Notes under the pieces: model-generated
Database searches by the model: none
What the model was told of the DNA's origin: nothing
What the model saw: only the letters and a program-made list of their open reading frames with translations
NCBI RefSeq assembly: GCF_001685355.1
Contig: NZ_CP016438.1
Span: 6,944,001 to 7,008,000 of the forward strand
Source of the DNA: Streptomyces lincolnensis
GTDB lineage: Bacteria > Actinomycetota > Actinomycetes > Streptomycetales > Streptomycetaceae
Length of the DNA stretch: 64,000 nt
Direction of reading: 5' to 3'
Translations under genes and position numbers: made by a program
Part shown: in pieces, positions 57,401-64,000 of the stretch
How positions within the stretch are numbered: the stretch's first letter is position 1
How the letters are laid out: each line of letters starts with the position of its first letter

Positions 57401-60400
57401 GGACGGTCCTGCCGCCGTATCTCCGGCCGGGGCGGTTCGTGCAGGTCGACGAGATCCCGCTGACCGCGAACGGGAAGGCGGACCGCGCACGGCTCCTGGC
57501 ACTGCCGGCCCGGGAGGGGACGGCGGCCGGCGCGCCCGCCCCGGACGCCCAGGACCTCACCAGGACCGTGCTCGCGATCTGGCAGGAGGTGCTCGGACGG
57601 TCCGACATCGGCCTGGACGACAACTTCTTCGACGCCGGCGGGCACAGCTTCGCCCTGCTGAAGGTCCACGAGGCACTGGGCCGGGCCGGACTGGAGATCA
57701 GCGTCACCGATCTCTTCCACCACACCACCGTCGAGGCATGCGCCCGTTTCCTGCACGGGGCGAGCGAGGCGAACAGGGGTGGCGCCGAGGTCTTGTCGGA
57801 ACCCACGAGCGGCCCGGGCCCCGGTCGTCGGCGCCCCGGCGACGGGCGGATCGCCGTGGTCGGGATGGCGGCACGCCTGCCCGGCACCGGGGAGGATCTG
57901 GACGCGTTCTGGCGGATGGTGCGGTCCGGCGGGCACGCCGCCGCCCGCTTCGACGAGGCCGAACTGCGCGCGGCGGGCGTACCCCTCGGCATCCTCGAAC
58001 AGCCCGGCTACGTCCCGGTGCGCGCCGTCGTGGAGGACATCCCGGGATTCGACCGGAAGCTGTTCGGCTACTCCCCGCTGGAGGCCTCCCTGCTCGACCC
58101 GCAGCAGCGGATGCTGCTGGAGTGCGCCTGGAGGGCGCTGGAGGACGCCGGGTACGCGCCGGCCGGGCCGGACGAGAACCGCATCGGTGTCTTCGCCGGC
58201 GTCGGGAGCAACTCCTATCTCCTGGAGGAGCTGCTCGCCCACCCGAAGGCCCTGGACAGCGCGGGCCCGCTGCAAGCGGTCATCGCCTCCGAGAAGGACT
58301 TCGCCGCCACCCGGATCTCCTACAAGCTCAACCTCCAGGGGCCCGGCGTCACGGTCCAGACCGCGTGTTCGACCTCGCTGGTCGCCACGCACATGGCCGT
58401 GCAGAGCCTGCTGTCGTACGAGAGCGATCTCGCCCTCGCCGGCGGCTGTTCCCTCGCGCCGCCGTCCCGGCACGGCTACGTCCACGAGCCCGGCGGCATC
58501 TTCTCGCCCGACGGTCTGTGCCGGCCGTTCGACCAGGAGGCCGGGGGCACCGTGCCGGGGGACGGCGCGGGTGTCGTCGTACTGAAGCGGCTGGAGGACG
58601 CGCTCGCCGACGGGGACGTGATCCACGGGGTGATCCTCGGGTCGGCCGTCAACAACGACGGTGCCCGGAAGGTCGGTTACACCGCTCCCGGGCCGGCCGC
58701 CCAGGCCGGCGTCATCAAGGCGGCCCTGGAGACGGCGGGTGTGCCGGCCGAGTCGATCGGTCTGCTGGAGGCGCACGGCACCGCCACCAGGCTCGGCGAC
58801 CCGGTCGAGATCTCCGCCGTGCGCGAGGTCTTCCTGACCGGGACGCGCGACGCCGAGCACGCCCCGCTGTACGTGACCGCCGTGAAGTCCAACGTGGGGC
58901 ACCTCGACGCCGCGGCGGGAGTGGTGGGTCTGATCAAGACCGTGCTCGCGCTGCGCCACGGCACGGTGCCCCCGATCGCGCACTTCACCCGCGCCTCCGA
59001 ACGGCTCGGGGCGGAGGGGACCGCGCTGCGCTTCCCGGCCGCCGCCCGGCCCTGGCCCCAGGGCGGCACGCCCCGCCGGGCGGGGGTGAGTTCCTTTGGT
59101 ATCGGCGGGACCAACGCCCATGTCGTCATGGAGGAACCGCCCGCCGCCCCCGTCACCCCCACCGCGCCCGCCACGGTCGCCGAACCCCAGCTGCTGACGG
59201 TCTCGGCCGCCGATGAAGCCGCGCTGGACCGGGCCGTGCGGCGGCTGGCCGACCATCTGGAGCGGCACCCGGACCTCCCCCTGGCCGACGTGGCGTACAC
59301 CCTGCGGACCGGCCGGGCCCGGCTGCCGTGGCGGGCGGCGGTCGTCGCCCCGGACACCGCGGGGGCACCGGCCCTGCTGCGTCGCGCCGCGACCGGCCGT
59401 GTCCGGGTCCCGGCCGGCTCCGGCGCCGTCCTGATGTTCCCCGGGCAGGGCACCCAACGACCGGGCATGGGTCGCGCACGCTACGACTCCGACCCCGTCT
59501 ACCGCGCCTCGGTCGACGAGGGGCTGGCGGCCCTTGACGAGGCGCTGCGCGGGCAGGTGGCCGACGCGCTGCTCAACCCGGAGGCGCCCGGGACGGGTTC
59601 CGAGACGGACGGGACGGGTTCCGAGGCGGACGGGGCCATGAGCACCCTGCTCGCCCAGCCCTGTCTCTTCCTCGACCAGGTCGCCACGGCCCGCGGCCTC
59701 ACCACCCGGGGGCTGGAACCGAGCGCGCTCCTCGGGCACAGCCTGGGCGAGCTGACCGCCGCGTGCGTCGGCGGCGTGCTGACCCTCGCCGACGGCATGA
59801 CCGCGGTCGCCGCGCGGGCACGGCTGATGCACGCCGCGCCCCCGGGCGCGATGACGGCCGTCGTCGCCCCGGCCGAGGAGGTGGCCGAGTTGCTGCCGGA
59901 CGGTCTGGTCGTCGCGGCGCTCAACGGACCGCACTCCGTGGTCGTCTCCGGTCCCTTCGACGCCATGGCCGCCTTCGTGGAGTCCTGCCGGGCGGCCGGC
60001 CGGCCGACGGTGCCGCTGCGCACCGCGCGGGCGTTCCACTCGCCGAGCATGGACGCGGCGGCCACCGAGTTCGCCGAGGTGATGGCGGGCCTCGCCCTGC
60101 GGGCGCCGCGGATCCCGCTGTTCTCCGGCGCGACCGGGCGCGGACTCGCCGACGAGGAGGCCGTGGACCCGCGGTTCTGGGCCTCGCAGATCCGGCTGCC
60201 CGTGCGCTTCGCCGAGGCGGTTCGCGCCGCCGCGGACGATCTCGCGCCCGCCGTCTGGTTCGAGACGGGATCGGGCACCACGCTCCAGGGCCTGGTCGGC
60301 GACATCCTCCGCGACCGCAAGCCGCTGATCGGCGGGTTCGACCGGGCCCGGCAGAGCGGCTCCCCGGCCTCGGGCCCGGACGCAGTCGGGCTGCTGTGGA

Positions 60401-62064
60401 GCTGGGGGCTCGGCGAGCTGTGGCGCGGGGACGGCGAGGGCGCCCGGCGGGTGCCGCTGCCGACGTACTCCTTCTCGCGCGAGCGCTGCTGGATCGAGCC
60501 GCAGACCGGGCCGCCACAGCCGCGCACACCGGCGGCCCCGCGGCCCGGGGACGTTCCCGTACGGCACATGGAGACCGATGAACGGAGCGACGTGACACAG
60601 CAGGAGACGGCCGCGAGCGCGGCCACCACGGAGACCGGAACGACCGGCGGCACGGACACCGACGCGGTGCTGGGCGCCCTGTGGTGCGAGGTCCTGGGCG
60701 TCGACGAGGTGGGCCCCGAGGACGACTTCTTCGACCAGGGCGGCCACTCCCTCGCCGCGCTGCGGCTGAGCGCCCGGGTCCGTGACGCGCTGGGGCTGGA
60801 ACTGAGCCTGGACTCCTTCTTCGACGAGTCCACCTTCGGCGGCCTGGCCCGCGTCGTACGGGACCGGCTGGGCGTCCCGGCCCGCCCCGCACCGGCGCCC
60901 CGGACCCCGACGCCCCAGGCCCAGGCCCAGGTCCAGGCCCGGGCGACCGAGGCCGTACCGGTCACGACGGCCTCCACCCCCACCGACGCCCTCTCCACCA
61001 GCGTCTACTTCTTCTCCTCCGCCGAGGGCCCCCTCGGATCCGACTACGACCTCGTCCTCGCCGCCGCCCGGGAGGCGGACGCCCTCGGCTACGAGGCGAT
61101 CTGGACGCCGGAGCGGCACTTCCACGAGTTCGGGGCGCAGTACCCCAACCCCGCTGTGCTGGGCGCGGCGCTGGCGACCGCGACCGAGCGGATCCACATC
61201 CGCGCGGGCAGTGTCATCCCCGCCCTGCACAACCCGCTGCGCCTGATCGAGGACTGGCGGATCGTCGACCGGCTCTCGGGCGGCCGGATCGGGGTGTCCT
61301 TCGCCCCCGGTTTCCACCCGGCCGACTTCGCGCTGGCGCCCGACCGGTTCGCGGGCCGCCGGGACACCTTCGAGGACGACGTACGGCGGCTGCGCGCCCT
61401 CTGGTCCGAGGGGGTCGTGCCCGACGCCCTCGACGGCACCGGCGGCCGGACCCGGGTGTCGCTGTACCCGAGGCCCGTACAGCCGGAGCTGCCGACCTGG
61501 CTGACCGCGACCTCGAACGACGAGAGCTTCCGCCGGGCCGGCGCCCTCGGGGCCAACCTCCTCACCGCGCTGCTGGAACTGCGGGTCGACGAACTCGCCG
61601 ACAAGGTCCGGATCTACCGCAAGGCGCGCGAGGAGGCCGGGCACGATCCCGCGACCGGCCGCGTCACGCTGATGGTCCACACCTACGTGGGCGAGTCGGA
61701 GGACATGGTCGAGGAGGTCTGCCACGACCCCTTCATCCGCTATCTGCGCAGCCACACCCACCTGGTGGGCACCCTCACCACCGCCCTGGCGGAGGAGCGG
61801 ATCGACCTGGCAGGGGCCAGCCCGAAGGACATCGACGCGATCCTGCGGCGCGCCTACCGCAAGTTCCGCACCGACCGCGCCCTGCTCGGCGACCCGGACG
61901 CGGTGCGGCGGCGCTGCGCACTCCTGCGGGAGGCGGGGGTGAACGAGATCGGCGCCCTCGTCGACTTCGGCCTGACCGAGCGCCAGGTGCTCGGCAGCCT
62001 GCGGCGGCTGGCCCGGCTGCGGGACGAGATGGCGGGAGCCGGCGCCGGAACCGCCGCCCGATGA
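54487..62064 (+). CDS. Hybrid NRPS-PKS: C-A-T-KS-AT-ACP-luciferase-like monooxygenase
   Basis: A 2525-residue megaenzyme. Condensation domain (1-450) has HHIVCDG at 143-149. Adenylation domain (about 470-1010) has FTSGSTGLPKG at 661; my pocket reading D-F-W-S-V-G-M-V-H-K resembles threonine-activating domains. Carrier protein Ser1054 (GGHSF). Ketosynthase (about 1120-1560) has active-site Cys1294 (TACSTS), EAHGTAT and NVGHLDAAAG. Acyltransferase has GHSLG Ser1752 and RAFHS (about 1849), suggesting malonyl-CoA. There is no KR, DH or ER. A second carrier protein has Ser2088. A C-terminal MupA/Atu3671-type luciferase-like flavin monooxygenase domain spans about 2170-2515. The ATG follows GGGGGA and the stop overlaps the MFS gene (ATGA). 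There is no thioesterase, so the chain passes to another protein. The product is unknown. Confidence 0.95.
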   Translation: MSALAGTGPLSFAQERLYVAREAAGQDDAYLVIVAMHIDGDLDVEALHRAVRRVTDRHDSLRATFAFEDGRLVQRIPRRGAEPSWTVTGSEATVEPAAEPAEAVRALVRRLSETPFDLAAGPPVRWGLTRIGPGEYGLVLVAHHIVCDGWSLGVIFRDLETAYRTPPESEPFDGEAPGPLTWAVRERDRWTAGGAASADLDFWRGYLADMNPLALPTDRPRPAVPSGAGGTVLVPLDEELVTRLRETARRAGATVFMAFAALYASVLGRYARQDDVVISSPVAGRHSEEEQGLVGCQVNMVPLRLDVSGRPAFTDLLRRTRTAVLPAMARQNVPVDVLVRDLSLRGAAGRSPLMQCSLAVQNFDAALPDLPGTTVTPVEVYGDRAKWDLALTVDLSGEHPSLRLEYDADILLAPTAETLVRHLEAALRHAVEAPDEPVGMVDARETVHLTLEVNPAPAAAETETVLSRFRRARAARPGHPALTDGTTTLTYAELDAHADRVGRRLRAAGAGPGTRVGVCGRRTPWTVVAMLAVWKAGATYVPLDPAGPSERLRSIAERAGIGLVLVDRASRPVLAEWLPTAELLVVDAPETEGITEAAPLAHGGPDVSLVIDGGPGVSPLADGVPGVSPVAGKGSAASPDSTPDALPLEASDPGQSAYVIFTSGSTGLPKGVEVPHSCLAQLFADRPAGLEVDGTDVWLCAHSFAFDFSVWEIWGPLTTGGTCVLATDDQVRDPAALAALVRGSGVTVLSQTPGSLHRLAPALTATPGPGPRYIVLGGEALDWDRLALSLGDGAPDTTVVNMYGITEGTVHVTAHPVPGDALASVRANTIGVPLPQARCYVLDEDGAPTGLDVPGELYIGGGHVARGYLGDAEQTARRFTPDPFHPGGTMYRTGDLARWRTGGTLEYLGRVDDQLKVRGYRVEPAEVERAVLGLPGPRRPSACRVLAHDDTLVAFVVVAGPLPENELRDHLRTVLPPYLRPGRFVQVDEIPLTANGKADRARLLALPAREGTAAGAPAPDAQDLTRTVLAIWQEVLGRSDIGLDDNFFDAGGHSFALLKVHEALGRAGLEISVTDLFHHTTVEACARFLHGASEANRGGAEVLSEPTSGPGPGRRRPGDGRIAVVGMAARLPGTGEDLDAFWRMVRSGGHAAARFDEAELRAAGVPLGILEQPGYVPVRAVVEDIPGFDRKLFGYSPLEASLLDPQQRMLLECAWRALEDAGYAPAGPDENRIGVFAGVGSNSYLLEELLAHPKALDSAGPLQAVIASEKDFAATRISYKLNLQGPGVTVQTACSTSLVATHMAVQSLLSYESDLALAGGCSLAPPSRHGYVHEPGGIFSPDGLCRPFDQEAGGTVPGDGAGVVVLKRLEDALADGDVIHGVILGSAVNNDGARKVGYTAPGPAAQAGVIKAALETAGVPAESIGLLEAHGTATRLGDPVEISAVREVFLTGTRDAEHAPLYVTAVKSNVGHLDAAAGVVGLIKTVLALRHGTVPPIAHFTRASERLGAEGTALRFPAAARPWPQGGTPRRAGVSSFGIGGTNAHVVMEEPPAAPVTPTAPATVAEPQLLTVSAADEAALDRAVRRLADHLERHPDLPLADVAYTLRTGRARLPWRAAVVAPDTAGAPALLRRAATGRVRVPAGSGAVLMFPGQGTQRPGMGRARYDSDPVYRASVDEGLAALDEALRGQVADALLNPEAPGTGSETDGTGSEADGAMSTLLAQPCLFLDQVATARGLTTRGLEPSALLGHSLGELTAACVGGVLTLADGMTAVAARARLMHAAPPGAMTAVVAPAEEVAELLPDGLVVAALNGPHSVVVSGPFDAMAAFVESCRAAGRPTVPLRTARAFHSPSMDAAATEFAEVMAGLALRAPRIPLFSGATGRGLADEEAVDPRFWASQIRLPVRFAEAVRAAADDLAPAVWFETGSGTTLQGLVGDILRDRKPLIGGFDRARQSGSPASGPDAVGLLWSWGLGELWRGDGEGARRVPLPTYSFSRERCWIEPQTGPPQPRTPAAPRPGDVPVRHMETDERSDVTQQETAASAATTETGTTGGTDTDAVLGALWCEVLGVDEVGPEDDFFDQGGHSLAALRLSARVRDALGLELSLDSFFDESTFGGLARVVRDRLGVPARPAPAPRTPTPQAQAQVQARATEAVPVTTASTPTDALSTSVYFFSSAEGPLGSDYDLVLAAAREADALGYEAIWTPERHFHEFGAQYPNPAVLGAALATATERIHIRAGSVIPALHNPLRLIEDWRIVDRLSGGRIGVSFAPGFHPADFALAPDRFAGRRDTFEDDVRRLRALWSEGVVPDALDGTGGRTRVSLYPRPVQPELPTWLTATSNDESFRRAGALGANLLTALLELRVDELADKVRIYRKAREEAGHDPATGRVTLMVHTYVGESEDMVEEVCHDPFIRYLRSHTHLVGTLTTALAEERIDLAGASPKDIDAILRRAYRKFRTDRALLGDPDAVRRRCALLREAGVNEIGALVDFGLTERQVLGSLRRLARLRDEMAGAGAGTAAR
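56291..56380 (+). repeat. Three 30-bp tandem repeats in adenylation domain
   Basis: Three consecutive 30-bp units (56291-56320, 56321-56350, 56351-56380) encode a Gly/Pro/Val/Ser-rich insertion (GGPGVSPLAD-like) between core motifs A2 and A3 of the adenylation domain. The length is in frame. It looks like a surface-loop expansion by slippage. Confidence 0.8.
59590..59631 (+). repeat. Two 21-bp tandem repeats in acyltransferase domain
   Basis: Two nearly identical 21-bp units (59590-59610 and 59611-59631) encode GTGSETDGTGSEADG, an in-frame loop expansion in the N-terminal part of the acyltransferase domain, before GHSLG. Confidence 0.8.
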
Positions 62065-63335
62065 GCGGGGTGTTCCGCAGGTTCCTGACCGCCACCGCGG
62101 TCTCGGACACCGCCAACGGCGTCTTCGCGGTGGCCGCGACGATGACGGCGGCCACCACCGCGCACTCCGCGGCGGCGGTCGCCGCGGTCACCGTCGCCGC
62201 CACCCTGCCCTGGCTGATCGCCGCGGTGCCGGCCGGCGTGCTGGTCGACCGCCTCGACCCGGTCCGGGCCGTCACGCTCGCCAACCTCGGGCGCGCCGCG
62301 GCGATGCTCGGCCTCGCGGCGCTGATCTGGGCCGACGTGGCGCTCACCGTCACCGTGCCGGTCCTGGTCTTCGTGGTGTCCTGCTTCCAGACCGTCGTCG
62401 ACACCGCGGCCGAGGTCGTCACGGCGAACGCGGTCGACGACGCGCGCCGCACCCGGGCCAACGGTCTGCTGGCCGTGTCGACCCGGCTCTTCTACCAGTT
62501 CCTGGGCCCGGCCCTGGCGGGCGTCCTGGTCGACGTCGACCAGGTGCTGCCCGGCCTGCTGTCCGGGCTGGCGTGCCTGGCCGCCGCACTGGTCGCCGCC
62601 CAACTGCCGCGCACCGCGGCCCGCGTGGACACCGCGGAGGCGTCCACCGGCTTCTGGGACGGGGCCCGGATCGTCTTCTCCCGGCCGATCCTCGCGACCA
62701 TCGTCGCCGTGGGCGGTCTGACGACGATCGCCAACAGCATCTTCTTCACGGTCCTCGTGGTGTACGCGATCACACCGGGCCCGCTCGCCCTGTCCGCGTC
62801 GCAGTACGGCTTCCTCGTGGGTGCCATCGGCGTGGGCGCGGCCGTCGGCGCCCTGACCACCCACCGGGTGGAGCGGTGGGTGGGCCGCAGCACGACCCTC
62901 ACCCTCACCCGGGTGGGCTGGGCCCTGGTGTTCGCGGGCCCGCTGTTCGCCGAGGGCGTCCTGCTGACGGCCGTGATGACGGTCGGCAGCGCGCTCGGCG
63001 GGATGTGGTCGGTCGAGTCGATGTCGGTACGGCAACTCACCGTCAGCCGGGGCGACCTGGGCCGCGTCAGCGGTGCCTCGCGGATGCTGACGTACGGGAT
63101 GACACCGGTCGGCGCGGCGATCGGCGGCACCGTCGCGCTCGCCGTCGACGCCACGACGCTCTTCGCGGTGTCCACCGTCCTGACCCTGCTCACCGTCATC
63201 CCGATCCGCGTGTATCTGTCCGACCGGGCGATCGAGGCGGCGACCCGGCCGCCCGAGCCCGGCCTTGAGAAGGAACCGGTGTCCGGCAACGAGAAAGAAC
63301 CGGTGTCCGGCGACGAGGGGGAGAACGACCGGTGA
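62061..63335 (+). CDS. MFS exporter (EntS-like)
   Basis: A 424-residue major facilitator with about 12 hydrophobic helices. The first loop, PAGVLVDRLDPVRAVTLANLGRA, is the cytoplasmic loop 2-3 motif (GxLaDRxxxR-like), and SVRQLTVSRGDLGRVSGASRML is typical of the enterobactin-exporter-like branch. Its ATG overlaps the megaenzyme stop (ATGA) and its stop overlaps the next start (GTGA), so it is embedded in the biosynthetic operon and probably exports the product or gives self-resistance. The C-terminal tail contains two 24-bp direct repeats (63267-63290, 63291-63314) encoding EKEPVSGN and EKEPVSGD. Confidence 0.92.
   Translation: MSGVFRRFLTATAVSDTANGVFAVAATMTAATTAHSAAAVAAVTVAATLPWLIAAVPAGVLVDRLDPVRAVTLANLGRAAAMLGLAALIWADVALTVTVPVLVFVVSCFQTVVDTAAEVVTANAVDDARRTRANGLLAVSTRLFYQFLGPALAGVLVDVDQVLPGLLSGLACLAAALVAAQLPRTAARVDTAEASTGFWDGARIVFSRPILATIVAVGGLTTIANSIFFTVLVVYAITPGPLALSASQYGFLVGAIGVGAAVGALTTHRVERWVGRSTTLTLTRVGWALVFAGPLFAEGVLLTAVMTVGSALGGMWSVESMSVRQLTVSRGDLGRVSGASRMLTYGMTPVGAAIGGTVALAVDATTLFAVSTVLTLLTVIPIRVYLSDRAIEAATRPPEPGLEKEPVSGNEKEPVSGDEGENDR
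63267..63314 (+). repeat. Two 24-bp direct repeats in MFS C-terminal tail
   Basis: Two adjacent 24-bp units differing at a few bases encode a charged eight-residue repeat at the cytoplasmic end of the exporter, after its last transmembrane helix. Confidence 0.8.
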
Positions 63336-64000
63336 GCACCGACACACCACACCAGACGACGACCGCCGAGGACTGGGCGCCGCTGCTCGACGAGGCGCTG
63401 CGCCCCACCGCGCGCCCGCCCGGCGCCTGGACCGACGCCTCCTTCGGCGCCCTCGGCGGCTCCTCGCTCCAGGCGTACCACCTGGTGGCGCTCGGCGAAC
63501 GGCGGCTCGGCCGGGCACCGGACCTGCCACGGCTGCTGAGCGACGCCCCGCTGGGCGAGGTGCTCACCGCCGCCCGGCCGGTGGACGCCCGGCCCGCGCC
63601 GCCGCCCCCGCCCGGCGACCGGCCGCTCCTGCCCGGACAGGAGCCGATGCTGACGGCCCATCTGGCCGGCCGCGACGCGGCCTACCGGCTGATGTTCTCC
63701 CTCACGGCCCCCGACCTGGACAGCACCCGCGTCGCCGCGGCGCTGCGGGCGCTCACCACCCGGCACGAGTCCCTGCGCACGCGGTTCGCCACCGAGGGCG
63801 ACACCTTCGTACGACGTGTCCTGCCCCAGTGGCGGGTCCCGTTGCGCGAGCTGGAACTCCCCGCGGGCCCCGGCGACCCGGCCACCCGGATGGAGGCGCT
63901 GCTCGCGCCGGCCGCAGGCGGTCACCTCCGGCCGTTCGAGCAGCCGCCCTGGTGCGCCTTCGTCGGCCGCTCCGCCGAGGACGACGACGTGCTCACCCTG
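63332..64000 (+). CDS. NRPS, 3'-truncated: carrier-protein-like then condensation domain
   Basis: The GTG at 63332 overlaps the MFS stop (GTGA) and follows GAGGGGGAGAAC; the frame is open to the window edge (223 codons). Residues about 10-75 resemble a carrier protein with SFGALGGSSLQAYHLV (GGSS holding the phosphopantetheine serine). A Pro-rich linker leads to the start of a condensation domain (LLPGQEPMLTAHLAGRDAAY and LRALTTRHESLRTRFA). An N-terminal carrier followed by a condensation domain is unusual for the start of an NRPS protein and suggests loading of a building block in trans. The rest, including any adenylation or release domain, lies outside. Confidence 0.88.
   Translation, partial: MSTDTPHQTTTAEDWAPLLDEALRPTARPPGAWTDASFGALGGSSLQAYHLVALGERRLGRAPDLPRLLSDAPLGEVLTAARPVDARPAPPPPPGDRPLLPGQEPMLTAHLAGRDAAYRLMFSLTAPDLDSTRVAAALRALTTRHESLRTRFATEGDTFVRRVLPQWRVPLRELELPAGPGDPATRMEALLAPAAGGHLRPFEQPPWCAFVGRSAEDDDVLTL

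Noticed and set aside
55555..61761. A 2068-codon open frame antisense to the NRPS-PKS
   Set aside because: It is a GC-skew shadow of the megaenzyme: low complexity, no family motifs, and the sense frame has every catalytic motif in order.

Overview
This is high-GC actinobacterial DNA, almost certainly Streptomyces. The codon third positions are strongly G/C, GTG starts are frequent, there are many secreted proteases, and the GlgE-pathway gene set and gene order resemble what I recall of the S. coelicolor region around SCO5437-SCO5464. That synteny is from memory and was not checked. I found no rRNA, tRNA, CRISPR array, replication origin or complete transposon.

Layout. (1) 1-3.96 kb: the C-terminal part of a helical-repeat protein, an epimerase/aldo-keto reductase pair on the minus strand and a divergent Lrp/AsnC regulator. 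(2) 3.98-11.8 kb: a MerR regulator overlapping a thioredoxin gene, a secreted protein with an aerolysin-like pattern, a HelD-type helicase, a P450 with degenerate motifs, and two minus-strand genes whose products share an N-terminal helical region and a short amyloid-like motif. (3) 12-24.6 kb: the GlgE alpha-glucan pathway, glgE-treS-mak-glgB in one minus-strand run, with glgP on the plus strand beyond a subtilisin gene. TreS makes trehalose/maltose, Mak phosphorylates maltose, GlgE polymerises maltose-1-phosphate, GlgB branches the glucan and GlgP degrades it. GlgX (debranching) lies separately at 41.4-43.7 kb. (4) 24.6-29.2 kb: a DUF1990-type protein and two tandem M4 metalloproteases, one with a C-terminal P-domain. 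(5) 29.4-40.5 kb: four overlapping ABC-exporter half-transporter genes (two heterodimer pairs), then a divergent drug-type ABC ATPase/permease and a NarL-type two-component system. (6) 40.5-41.35 kb: a broken sulfatase gene with a structured insert that looks like the right end / omega-RNA part of an IS200/IS605 (tnpB-type) element.

(7) 43.8-54.2 kb: two L,D-transpeptidase lipoproteins, a crotonase, an ATP-binding regulator, a NodB-like lipoprotein, a beta-propeller lipoprotein, a Scabin/pierisin-like ADP-ribosyltransferase, a GNAT, a MerR regulator with a leaderless promoter, an EF-hand protein, a MOSC protein and a GH25 lysozyme-like protein. (8) 54.5-64 kb: the left edge of a hybrid NRPS-PKS gene cluster: a C-A-T-KS-AT-ACP-luciferase-like monooxygenase megaenzyme, an overlapping MFS exporter and the start of a second NRPS (carrier protein then condensation domain) that runs off the window.

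The observations I rate highest are the IS605/omega-RNA-like insert in the sulfatase, the amyloid-motif gene pair, the NRPS-PKS with a terminal luciferase-like domain, the degenerate ABC subunit carrying an in-frame dispersed repeat, and the aerolysin-like secreted protein.
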